This document shows positions 11,802 through 23,070 of a stretch of DNA of 64,000 nucleotides, piece after piece. The stretch is from NCBI GenBank assembly GCA_001510575.1, contig LNGK01000006.1, forward strand, positions 429,565 to 493,564, in the 5' to 3' direction. Source of the DNA: Knoxdaviesia capensis. Its lineage: Eukaryota; Ascomycota; Sordariomycetes; Microascales; Gondwanamycetaceae. Positions within the stretch are counted from its first letter, which is position 1. Every line of letters begins with the position of its first letter. Below the pieces are notes generated by a model, which ran no database searches, had not been told where the DNA came from, and saw nothing but the letters and a program-made list of their open reading frames with translations. The position numbers and the translations under genes are program-made.

Positions 11802-14800
11802 TCACTTCTCCACCCGCCGGCGTTTCGGCTGATTATGCATCTGCAGCTGAAAATCCCGGACCTCGTCCCGGAAGTAATTCCGCTTCATATCCCGGCCGGC
11901 CGGCGCCGTAGCCTTGTTGACCTGTTTACCCAGCCGCCACAGCTGGCGGAAGCCCACAGGCCGGGCGGTGTCCTTCGGCGTGCTGGCCAGCGACGCGACC
12001 ACGTTGTGCGTCCGGTCGGCGGGGTACATGTAGATGTCGTCCCAATCGTCAGCGGGGTCGACCGCCGGCGCCGGCGCAGTGTCCGGGTTGGCCGGCTTGC
12101 TGATCTTGTGCGCTACGAACTGGTTCGCCTTGGCCTTGTGGGTCTGGCGCTCGTGCCGGTTGGCCCGGGCCTTCTGGGGCAGTTTGGGGAGCACGGCGTC
12201 GAGGGTTTCCTGGATGTCGTGCTTCTGGCGGGCTCGCCAGTCCGGGTGCTTTTGGATATCTGCAGCGGCTGCTGTTAGGGCTCTGCACGTGTGAAGTCTG
12301 GGGAGGTGGGCTACTTACCGATCACGTCCCAGTCCTGGCGTGTCTGCCACGGAACCGCAGCCGCGATGGTGCGCGGGACGGGCGGGGCCGGCTGCGCGGT
12401 GTCGTTGGCGTTCTTGACACAGCGGCCGACCACCATGTGATCGCCCTCGTCGCCCAGAAAGCGATCCCACCGAGTGTTCTGCGGGAGGATGGTGCCGATC
12501 ACCCGGGACAACGCTCTCGCGATACTCACACTGCCAAAGTCGATCACCGCTGCAAAGGTCCACGACATCACCGCGTCGGTGGTGAGCGAATGGGTCTCAC
12601 GGGCGCTGCATCCTTTCAGGGGGGGATTGACTTACTGTTCACGTCGTACACAAGCCCGTTGTATCCGACCAGCCGCGGCGCGCCGGCCTTGTTGAGCGGC
12701 GTGTCCCTGGTCTTCGAGATCTCCTGCACCGTGTACACCGGCATCTCCTCCGTCTTCAGCACCATCTTGCCCGCTGTGGCGCTGGTCAGGTTGTCGAAGA
12801 GATACTGCAGCGCCGCGTTTCCGGCCTCCAGGTCGGCCGTGGCGTCCTTGCCGAGGAACTCCGCGAAGGCGTCCGCGGGGAACGACGCAGCCTCATACGG
12901 CAGTACTGAAAAAGCAGTGCACGCAGCGTTAGGAGAGACCGAGAGACAAGGCAGGGAGGGTTTGAACTTACCGCTCGGCCGACATATATAGCCGTGCAGA
13001 CAGATATCGTCGGGGCCGAGTTTGTCGGTCTCGCCGTCGACCACGTAGCCGTAGATCAGATGCTTCATCGTCTTGAGCACATCGGCGGCGTTGGGGTGCG
13101 ATTCCATGAAGAGGTCGGTGCAGTCTCCGCCCGCGTACCTGGCGATGGTGTTGTAGCCGCCCGGGTGCTGGTCCCAGTAGTCTAGATGGTGGGAAAAGGG
13201 GGGGGGTAACAAACCGAGTTAGTTAAACACACACACGCACACACAGGCGACTCCGGCTCTCGGAGGTTCGTGCTTACCGGTCAGATCGTACACCAGGTTG
13301 TGGATGACGGCGAACACGCGGGTCCCCTCGAACCGGTTCATGGCAATCTCATCGGCCGTCATCGGGACCCGGAATCGGCTGGCGGCGGCGGCGGTGTCGG
13401 TGTAGCCGCACTTCCAGGGCTCCAGGACCACCGACAGCGCGTCGCGGCCCCAGCCCAGCGTGCACCACTTCTTCAGCATCAGCGTGTTGAGCGAGAGCGT
13501 GTTGGACTGGACGATCTCGTCGATGATGGCCTGATGGATCGGATTTGCTGACTTGGCGTCTATGGCGGAAGCCGGCGGTGTTAGCATTCTCTTTGTTCAG
13601 CTTCCTCCTCGTTGAGTGTTGCGTGAAAGTCCCGGGAACCGGAAACTGGGGGAGGGGGGGGGAGGTCTCTTACATGTCAAGTCATACACATGCCCGTCCA
13701 TCCGGACCAGCCGGCGATTCCCGTGCTTGACGGCGTGTTCCAGGTCGGGACGGCTGTAGTACTGCATCACCTTGCCGATCGCCTTGGACGCATTCATGCC
13801 CGGGATGTGCGTCTCAATGTCCGGGATCACCCGCCCAGCTATCGTCTTCACCACGAGGGTTTGGAGTTTGGCCCTCGTGATCACGCCGCTGGCGATGCTG
13901 TCTAGCAATTGGAGCCGGGAATTAGCTGTCGTTCAGTAAGCGTCCCACGGATGCGAGGAAGAGAGCGGCAGCAGGAAACTTACCGTGGAGATCAACGACC
14001 AGGTGGCCGCGGCTGTCGGGGTCCGGGATCAGAGCCCACGTGGCTGCCGGAGTATCCCAGCGATCCGCCACACTGGCAATGGTGTAGTACCTGTACTCCT
14101 TGGGCATGGGCTTTGGGGCCGGAGCGTCGCCCGTGCCGGTCATCACGACGTCCCCGTCTCCGTCGCCGGCACCCGGGCCGGCCGCTCCGCCCTTGAGCCC
14201 GAACGGCCACGGTAGCCAGCCAGCTGCCGCCGTGGGTGCAGTGCCGGCGGGGGCGGCAGCCGAGTCCTTGGCCGTGGCCCCGGCGTCCTGTCCCGGCGCG
14301 GAGGACGAGGGCTGCGCAATCTTCCCGTCGCGGAGGACCCGGCGGTACTTCCCGGCCGGGAGCACGAGAGAGTCGGTGGCGGGGTCGTCGTCGCCGGGAG
14401 CCACGGCGAAGCTCCGCATGCGCGCGGCTGGGTTGCGGCGGTTCAGATGGAAGCGCACCTTCGTTCTCTTCGTCTTCTTGCCGGCCGTGTTCTGCGGGCC
14501 TGTTGTCTTGGTCGTCGTGCCACCACCACCATCTCCATCACCGTCGCCATCGTCACTTGACGACGACGACGACGACGACGAGCTGTTGCCTCCCGCACCA
14601 CCGGCACCGTCATCATCATCGGCCGCTTCACTTCCGGCGTACGTGTCCGGGATGTTGCCGTAATCGCCCGGCGCAAGCGGGGCCCCGAAAATGTTCGTCA
14701 AGAAGGGCCGGTTCGTGCTTCCGGTGTCTTTGTACGGCGGCAGCCGGTAGGTGAAGTTCAGCCAGCCGTGCTCAAACGGCTTGTGGAAGCGCGTGGCCGT

Positions 14801-17720
14801 GTCAAACTGCTGGAGCTCCATGTCGATCTGGAAGCTGGCCTTGTTCTCGGCGTCCACCAGCGACCTCAGCAGCGCATGCGACCCGTGGCTGAACGACTGG
14901 AAGTTCTGGCGGGCGTCGCGCGCGACCTCCAGGTAGAACTTGCGCGACATGAACACCGACGGCATGGTGTGGTGGCGCAGCGGCATGTCCAGCGGCCCGT
15001 GGACGATGTCGGCGCGCTGGTTCTCCCACTTGCCGTAGTCGGAGTTGCCCAGGTTGCGCTGGGCCGGGGCCCACATGCGGCTCGTGGGCGCCGAGCCGGT
15101 GGCGGCGATGCGCACGCTGGTGGCGCGGGCCGGCAGCGACGCCATGATCAGCGCGCCGAGGGCGCGGAAGAAGTAGGTCTGGAAGTTCCACGTCTTCATC
15201 TGCGCAAACGCCACGTCGATGGCGGCGCTGCCGGCCTGCAGCTGGTCGGCGTGCATCCACTCGGTGGCCACGGCATGGGCGCGCACCTCGTCGTGCGGCG
15301 AGCGCCGCACGAAGAACCCGCTGACCACCAGCGCCAGGATGTCGCGGTGCTCGGGCAGCGCGTACGGCGTGGTCTGCCAGCGCGTGTAGCAGGCGTTGTA
15401 CCACGGCCGGCGCAGCCGCCACTCCTCGCGGCGCGCGGTGATCTTGGCGGCCACCACCTCGTGCTTGTGGTTCCACAGCCACGAGCCGTCGTTGCCGCCG
15501 TCGCCGGCCGTCAGCGGCTCGACCGGCACAAACACGGGGCCGGCGTGGTGGAACACGGCCGGCACGTGCAGCGTCGACCGGCTGTCCAGCGCCATCGAGT
15601 ACGTGCGCGGGTGCTTCTGGCTCCACAGCAACGACCAGCGCTCGCGCGCCCGCAGACTCGACTTGCCGACCCGCAGCGACCCGAGCCCGTAGCGCGGGAA
15701 GTGCGCATCCCAGAACGCGTCCGTCACCATCCACTCCTGCCACAGCGCCGGCAGCGGGTACGCCGGCCAGTTGATCTCGCCGGCCATGTGCGCGGCATCG
15801 TGCATGCGCAGCTCGCCGTGGTTGGCCAGCCACTGGATCTCGTCCAGAATCACCGGGAACGGCCGTGCCGTGGCCATCAGCTGCCGGCCGGTCCGGTTGG
15901 CATTGGCCGGCAGATCGAGGTGGAACGGGAAGATCAGGTTGCACTGGAACAGGTTGGTGATGAACGAGGCTCCGGTGTCCGGAACGCCCTCGTTGTTATA
16001 GTACTAGAGCAGAGCCGGTCAGACTTGAGCATCATCAGGCGACAAGCAGATGCAAGCGGGAAAAAGATCTCACCATTCCATCGAAGCAGTGTCCGGTGAG
16101 GCTGGACACAATGCCTTTATCCAGAGCCATTGCACGGATCGACATGGCAAGGCAGTCCTGCAAACGGGAGATATCAGAGCCCATTCCTTATAGAGGGAAC
16201 ACGTGAAGTCCTCTGCTGGACCGAGGGAACTTACCACAAAGGCTTTAGCAATCTACAGAGCGGCAGTAGAAGTGAGACCGTGGACGTCAGTATCAACTAA
16301 CACAAACCCTAACCCTAACCCTAACCCTAACCACTTACCGTGACGCCCATCGTGTGCTGCGCCATCCGGCGCTCGGTGGAGTTCGCATCCGCGTTGAACA
16401 GGATGCGCAGATATGTCACGTCCATGATAACATGTAGCCGGCTGCCGGTCTTGAAGTCCGCCGGCTTCTCGACCGGCAGACAGATGTGGTGCAGGGCTTT
16501 CCCGCGCTCGTGCGCGAGGATGCCGAACTCGTGCTCGGTGTCGAAGAACGAGAAGCTGGCGAACTTGCCCATGTCGGCTATGCGGCTCTTGATCGTCTCC
16601 GGGCGCAGCCGCTCGGTCGGGTCGGGGCGGTCCTGGAACATGTGCATGTGGGTGGTGGTCGGCGACAGCAGCAGCCGGCCGTGGTCGTCTTTGGCCATGT
16701 TGGAGCGCACCATGCTGTGGCAGTCCTGGTCGAAGAGGGCCGCAAGGCTGTAGAGGCGCAGAGCGAGCTGGGCGGTTAGTTGGGGGCCTTCACAGACACA
16801 TCGTCCAGGGCCAGAGGGCCCTTTTGAAACGCAGAGGAGACGAGAGGACAGGAAACCACTTACAGCGGCGCGTGGCATCCGGCCATCAGCAGCCGGTTCG
16901 CAATCTCAATGCACGTCGTCAACTCCTTCCACACCACCTCCTCGTCAACACTCCACACGGCCCACTTCGGCAGACCCGGAATCGCCCCGTCGGCGAGCTC
17001 GGTGCCGTCCGTGCGCACCTTGGCGCGGAAGTCCACCCACGAGTCGCGCTGCAGCGCGGGGAACCAGGCGGCGGGGCGGGCGGTAATCGGCGGCTCGAAC
17101 ACCACGGCGCTGTGGCGCGGGACCACCGCGTTCGCCGTGGTGCCTTTCTGCGCGTACTCGGCCACGTTCGACAGCTCGAGCGCCTCAAACGTGCGCAGGC
17201 CGGCAAAGTGCGTCTTCTGCAGCCGCTCCGACATGAACAGCCGGTCGAGGTTCGGCGCCGACGGCAGCGGCTCGGTGGCCGGCAGCCGGTCGAGCCCCGC
17301 CGCCACGCGCGCGCGGTTCTTGCGGCGCTGGCGCCGCCGCTCGTGGCTCTCGAACCTCGTCTCGCCCGCCTTGCGCCTGTTGCGCCACGACGCCGGCGGC
17401 AGGTGCGGGAACCAGCGCTGCCCGAACCGCACCGGGTCGAGGCGCGGGTGGCGCGGCGCCATCCACGAGTGGCCGGGCTCGACCTCCGGGCCGTGGTCGA
17501 GGAGGCCGTACTTCGCCGCCCAGGGCGACGGCGGCCGCTCGGGGGGTTTGTTGTTGCCGGGGTTGTCGGCTGGCTTGCCGTCCTTGTCTTTGCCGTCTGT
17601 CCCTTTGCCGTCGTTTCCTTTTCCATCGTTGTTCTTGCCATCGTCGCCCTTGCCGTCGTTGTCCTTGGCCGGAGCCGCGGGCCCGCCCCCGGCGTCTTTG
17701 GTAGGGGGATTGTCCGCCAT
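11802..17720 (-). CDS. Large protein with unknown N-terminal domain and C-terminal chain of cytochrome-b5-like segments, 11 exons
   Basis: Exons in transcript order: 17720-16864, 16747-16339, 16252-16235, 16157-16074, 16003-13984, 13925-13674, 13559-13278, 13181-12972, 12905-12636, 12549-12319 and 12259-11802, giving 1,696 residues. Every junction is canonical and in frame. Residues 1-50 are (D/N)DGKG repeats. Residues about 60-850 form a domain I cannot name, conserved-looking and rich in Trp/His. A Ser/Asp/Gly low-complexity linker follows. The C-terminal 600 residues are successive segments ending in a strand like 'GHVYDLT', 'NLVYDLT' or 'GLVYDVN'. One is a full cytochrome b5 fold with HPGG (His1313) and a second His1336, 23 residues apart as in heme-binding members. 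The other segments lack one or both ligands. The last exon is basic (KRRRVEK). Function is unknown. A redox or steroid-binding role is only a possibility. Confidence 0.75.
16235..16252 (-). other. 18-nt micro-exon of the cytochrome-b5-repeat gene
   Basis: Encodes six residues (IAKAFV) between introns of 86 and 77 nt, both with GTAAGT donors and TAG/CAG acceptors. Skipping it would keep the frame, since it is 18 nt and phase 0 on both sides. Confidence 0.7.
16305..16332 (-). repeat. Interstitial telomeric repeat (TTAGGG)4 inside an intron
   Basis: Four perfect CCCTAA units plus partial units on the + strand. On the coding strand this reads as TTAGGG repeats beginning just after the GTAAGT donor of the intron spanning 16338-16253 of the cytochrome-b5-repeat gene. 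The unit matches the canonical telomere repeat of filamentous ascomycetes. Confidence 0.9.
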
Positions 17721-18984
17721 TGGCGACTGTCACAGTGAGAGGAAGAAAACTACAGCTGGTTTCAGTGATAATCTGGTGAGAGAGTTTTGATTTGAGTTTG
17801 GAAAGAGACGTGTATTCAGAGAAGCAGGAAAGTCAGATCAGTGATGAAGAGAAAGAATGCTCTTCAGGAGTATCGAGAGAAGATAGGAGAGAACAGGAAT
17901 GATAGGATCCAGGAGAAGAGAGAGAGGAGAAGAGAAGAAAGAGGGAACAAGGCTGGGGGATATGATTTCCTAGCACAAACCACAATGGATGGCCATTGAA
18001 CCTGAACAAAGAAATGCCCTCCAGACTTACACCTCTTCCCGTACTGAAGGGAGCACTCGATACTGGTGTGGCAAACAAAGAAGAAACCAGGAATATATTC
18101 CGATTATGGTCTAGATAGAAACCCTCAAGAACTTCCCTATTTCTGTCCTGGTTCAAGCTGGAAGCTGAGCTGGTGTTTGCTTGCTGGTCTGTGCTAGACT
18201 TCTTTGTTCACCGGGGGTTCTCCAAACCCTAATTTTCCCCTTTTCTCACACACCCCTTTTGCTGCGGAACAAAGAAAATTCCTGTCCACGCTACATTATG
18301 CACACACCCCTATAGCACATACTAGAAAAGAGAGGAGACAAGAATCCCTTCTACTATTGAAATCAATCAATCCACTCTATTAACAGATCCTAAAGCACTC
18401 TAGCCTAGAAAAGAAAACCGTCATCTCAGACTCTCTCTCTCCCTCTGTAATTTGTGAGTTTTGGAGTTTCACTCTATCTTCTTTCACTGCATTTCACCAC
18501 AAGTTAGAACAAAACGGAAGAAATAGACCCCAAAATACCAGGAGGCAACTTCAGGAAAACACAGCAGCAGTTTTCCAGCTCTAGAAGGAATACCCCAGAC
18601 CTGAGGCACGGCGAGACTGTTAAGACAAAAAAGCAAGCAAACACACGAGAGCAACATGAACAATATGGACAACTTCAGTTGAAAAAGGAATCGAATTGAT
18701 TGCATGAAAAGAAAGGAAAAAGCTGGAAAAAGGAATGGAAAAGGAGTAAGAAAAAGAGGAAACACCATTAACATAGGGAACTCGTAATCAAGATGACTCT
18801 ATTGACTACCATTTGGCAGTAACATCATCCTGCGAACAAAAATGCTTTTTTTTCCTCCTCTGACCAAGTATCATGATCAGTAAAAAAAACTGAATCCGTG
18901 GATTCATGAGTAATGGCGTTTCTAATTTTTGGGGGGGCGTTATGACTTTTCAGGGGCTTCGTTGGAGGAGATCGGCCGAATGAT
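17721..18984. other. Intergenic: promoter of the b5-repeat gene and 3' flank of EF-3
   Basis: No gene seen. 17840-17945 is almost pure purine on +, so it is a pyrimidine tract upstream of the minus-strand gene, as is common in fungal promoters. There is an AAACCCTAA word at 18224-18232. The remainder is A-rich flank of the EF-3 gene. Confidence 0.6.
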
Positions 18985-21900
18985 TTAGTCGTCCTCATCG
19001 CTGAACACCTCCTCACCGCGCTTCCGGCGAGCCATACGGTCTGTAGATGAAAAGAGAAAGCAGTTAGAATACGTATACTCATGTCGTTGAAGGAAAAACA
19101 GAGACAAAAAAAAACTTACCCTTCTTCTTCTTCCGGATCTCGGCGCTGGACAGCTTGGCCTTCTTCTTGGTGCTAACAATCTTGTTGCCCATGGCGTCGA
19201 ACTTATCCTCCTCCTCACCGTCATCCTGCTTGAGACGAGGACCAGCTCCCTGACCCTGCACCCAGTTGTGACCCGAAGGAGTCATCTTGCCGTCAAGCAC
19301 AGCCCAGACCTCCTCAGTGAGATCCTTGGTGAACTCGGCCGAGTGGGTGATGATGATCACACCACCCTCGAACTTCTTCAGAGCCTTGGACAGCGCACCG
19401 AGCGAGTCACGATCAAGATAGTTGGTGGGCTCGTCAAGAACGATCAGATGGGGACGCTGCCACGAGCAAGCAGACAGCACAACCTTGACACGCTGGCCAC
19501 CCGACAGACCACGCATGCGCGAGTGCGAAACCAGCTCGGCATCCAGGCCAAAGTTGGCGCAGTGGTTCTCAATCTCACGACGCACCAGCGGGCGGAACTG
19601 ACCCGAGGCCAGCGCCTCCTTCATATCAACATCGGCCACCATCTTCTGATGCGAAGCGAGCAGCTCGTTACGCGGGAGCCATGCGTTGTCGGCCGACATC
19701 ATCGGAACCCAGCGCTCGTTCTTCATGCCAATGTTCTCGCCCAGGGCGAACGAGCACTCGTACTCGTAGCTGTTCTTGAACTTTCTGCGGGCATTGATGC
19801 CGATGACGCGGCGCATGGTGCCCTCAACCTTGAAGACCTTGTTCATGGCCTCCTCGTCGGCCTCGGTGACGATCTTGTTGGCGCGATCCATGGTCTCGCG
19901 ATCCTCGCCAGTCTGGAAACGCCACTGGATGTACTCCGAGGGAGTCTTGTCCAGATGGTTATCGATGTGGGCGAAAGCGTGCTGCTTGATGTAAGCAATA
20001 CGGATGTTCTCGTGCTGGTAAATCTCACCGGCGGTGGGGACCAGCTCTCCGGTCAGCACGTTGATGAGCGTCGACTTTCCGGCTCCGTTGGGGCCAATAA
20101 CAGCAATACGCGAGCTGAGAGAGCACTGGAAGGTGATATCGGCAATCTGGGGCTTGGAGGTGCCAGGGTACTGGAAGCTCATCTTAGTAGCACGCAGAAT
20201 GGCCTTGGCCTTGGTCTTGACACCCTCGAGGAAACCGGGCTCGGGGAAGGTGAACTCAATCTCCGAGGCACCAAGCTCGTAGTAAGACTTGGCCGAGGGG
20301 CACTTGCGCACGAACTCGCGCAGGTTACCCTTGTAGCGCTTGAGCTTGAAGCGCTCGTAGTGGATGATGTGCTGGCACACGTTGTCGAGGAAGCCAGAGT
20401 CGTGGGACACGATGATCGAAGTGCAAGGAGAGTTCATCAGGTAGTCCTCGAGCCACTTGACGTTCTTCACATCCAAATGGTTGGTAGGCTCGTCGAGCAG
20501 CAGAATATCAGGCGCCTCGAACACGGCACGGCACAGGGCCAGCTTCATCTTCCAACCACCAGACAGGGCAGTGATCTCACCAGCAATCATCTCGGCGGTG
20601 AAGCCGAAGTCGATGAGCTGGGCAACCACCTGGTCCTTGGTGCTGGTGACGTTGGCCTCAGCCAGCTTCTTCATGGTCCAGTCAATGGTAGTCATCTCAG
20701 TATCGGCAGAGTCCAGATCGTGCTCGACGAAGACAGTCTTGACTTCGCTCTGCTTGGGGAACCCTTCGACCTGCTCGTTGTTGATGGCACGCATGAGAGT
20801 CGACTTGCCGGAACCGTTGGGGCCGCAAAGACCGTAGCGCTGGCCACGCTTGAGGCGGAGGTGGGTCTGGTTGAGAAGAATCTTGGCACCGTAGGCGAGC
20901 GAGAAGGTGCAGTTGCAAAGGTCCTCACCCTCCTCCTCATCCTCGGCATCGTCCTCAGCAGCAGAGGCGCCGGGAAGGGCGCGCTTGCGAAGGGCGTCAA
21001 CAACACCCTGGGCATCGGCGTCACCAACGACAACGGTGACATAAGGCTTGAGGTTCTCAGTCCACGAGGCGGTCGAGGTCTCCTTCTCGTCAACGAGCTG
21101 ACCAGCAATGGCGGCAATGTGGTCAAGAACGGGGCCGAGCTTCTTAGCAGCGGCGGCGTGCTTGCCGGTGAGGATCTCCTCGATCTTGGGCTTGATGGTG
21201 GCAATGGAGCCATCGGTGCGGACCTCGGGGATCTTGCCGTCAACAACGTTACCGACACGGGTAAGGGTGTCGAGAGCCTGCTTGGTCTTCTCACGGGCCT
21301 CGGGATCAGCCAGGTTCTCGAAGTTCTTCTGCAGACCAGGCATCATCTTGGGCAAGAAAGGAGCAACGATATTCGGGTCGTCGACGAGCTTGCACATGTT
21401 GTCGATGATGACGGCCGACTTACGCTTGATGGCGGTCTCACGCTCAGTCAGACCACGATCCAGCAGGGGAACCATGAGGGCAAGAGTGGGCTCCTGCACC
21501 TCAGTGACGAAGGTGGTGGCACCGAGAAGATGGACGGTCTCGGGGACGTTCTCGGGCTTGGCGATACACTTGATCAGCTCAGGGATGAACTTCTCGATAT
21601 CACGGTTGACAATCAGGCCGCAAAGCTGCTCCATGGTCTTGTAGGCACGCTCCTTGACCTCCTTCTTGGTGTCCCACATGGACTCGGAGATGACAGGGAT
21701 CAGCTCAGGCACACGGAGAGCGAGCTGCGAAGGCGAGGTGCGGACCAGCAGGTCGATGATGTCCAGAGCGGCCATCTTTTCCTGGAACTTCTGGGCGCTG
21801 ACAATGGAATTGCTGACGGGAGTGAGCAGGTTCTTGACAGCGTTGGGGTTGACAGCCTCGGCGATGGCCAGGGCGGCAGCGGTGGCAGCATTCTTGACGG

Positions 21901-22573
21901 CGCTGATCTTGTCGCCAACGGCGCCAAGGACAAAGGGGAGAAGCTCGACCAGGTAGGGCTCGACATGGGCAGAGACCTCGCTGTGCTTGGCAATGGTCTC
22001 GATGGCAATAGCAGCCTTCTCACGAAGGGCAGCATCCTTCTTGTTGGAGAGGCTCTTCTTCAGAGACTCGATAGTCCTAAAGGAGGAGAGAAACGAGATA
22101 CAAGTTAGTCACTGGGAACGGCGGTAAACAGGACATTGCTTTCCTGATCAAGACTGTGTCTGGCTTGTTTGCTTGCTGATTTTTGAAGTTGATCTTTCCC
22201 AAGATGAGAAAAGAAACCACGATAAAAACTCCAGCATGAATAAAACACCAAAACGCAGACTATGCGTATCTGAGAAAATAGCCAAAACAAAACATATCGT
22301 GTCATCTCTGATTAATGCCAGACACGGATCAGCTCAGCATGCTTCCACACGTCGTAGAAAGATGCATCTAGAGAGATCGTGACACAGCCAAACAGAAGCG
22401 GAGAGAGCGGAAATAGTAACTTACTGGGTAGGCACAGCCTGGTCCTCGATGCGGCCGTTGACGAAGGAAGCGAGCGAGTTGGACGCCTCCTTGATATCAG
22501 CAGCGTCCTTGGAGATGGTGAGCTTCTTCATCAGCTCCTCCAGAACCTTCTGGGACTTTGCGTTTTCACCCAT
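18985..22573 (-). CDS. TEF3: Translation elongation factor 3 (EF-3), ABCF-type ATPase, 3 exons
   Basis: Exons 22573-22425, 22076-19120 and 19040-18985 join in frame to 1,053 residues, the normal EF-3 length. EF-3 is the fungus-specific ribosome-bound ATPase that helps release deacylated tRNA from the E site. Seen in order: N-terminal HEAT-repeat region (residues about 1-320); ABC domain 1 with Walker A GPNGSGKST near residue 465 and Walker B 'ILLLDEPTNHLD'; ABC domain 2 with Walker A GPNGAGKST near residue 709, an inserted chromodomain-like segment, signature LSGGQ near residue 905 and Walker B 'LIVLDEPTNYLD'; and a basic then acidic C-terminus (KKKK, RMARRKRGEE, SDEDD). The first exon encodes only 50 residues and is followed by a 348-nt intron. 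Strong codon bias fits very high expression, and the opposite strand is consequently open but not coding. Confidence 0.97.
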
Positions 22574-22904
22574 GGTTGCGGATGGTTATGAGGGGTGGGA
22601 TTAAAGGAGGGATCGAAGAAAAAAAGACGGGGTGGGGGTGAATCTGTAGAGAACCACGAAGATGTCTCTGATCAGCAGAGAGTCCAAGAGGTTTGACTAT
22701 GATGAGACGACAAGTTAGTTTTGGATGACACGTAACGAAGGAGAATTATGCGTGAAAAGTATTGTGAGCAGACAGAACAAAAGAATAAACGGGCATACCA
22801 AGATTCGAAGAAAAGAGTCCTTCGATGAAAACTCTATCAAAGAGATCTTCTTATCGTGGAAAATAAGAAGAGGGGCAGTTTTCAAAAGGGAATCGAAAAC
22901 TACG

Positions 22905-23070
22905 AGGGAAGGATAGAGATGGAAAAAGGAAAAAGACAAAGAGAGTGTGTCCAGGGAGAGGGACAGAAGTGGTGATGAAAGGAAGAAAAAAGGAAAACGA
23001 AAAGGGAAGAGGGAGGAGGGAAAAGAGAAGAAGAAAAAAAATAAATAGTGGGAGGAGATAAAAAAAAAAG
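22905..23070 (-). repeat. Long polypurine/polypyrimidine tract upstream of EF-3
   Basis: About 165 bases almost purely A/G on +, some 330-500 bases upstream of the EF-3 start codon. Pyrimidine-rich promoter stretches are typical of highly expressed fungal genes. Confidence 0.6.

Noticed and set aside
13200..13250. AC-rich stretch as a tandem repeat or CRISPR-like array
   Set aside because: It is a short CA-rich microsatellite within an intron; no spacer-repeat structure exists in the window.
14768..16099. Long open frame on + opposite exon 5 of the b5-repeat gene
   Set aside because: Arg/Ala/Val-rich composition without domains. The minus-strand exons splice cleanly and carry conserved-looking sequence.
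16824..17738. Open frames on both strands over exon 1 of the b5-repeat gene
   Set aside because: The + strand translation is Arg/Val/Ala-rich with no motif. The minus frame joins to exon 2 through a canonical intron.
19268..22108. A 946-codon open frame on + directly opposite the EF-3 gene
   Set aside because: It mirrors the strongly biased EF-3 codons, has repetitive Leu/Gly/Val/Asp composition and no recognisable motif. It is an antisense shadow of a certain gene.
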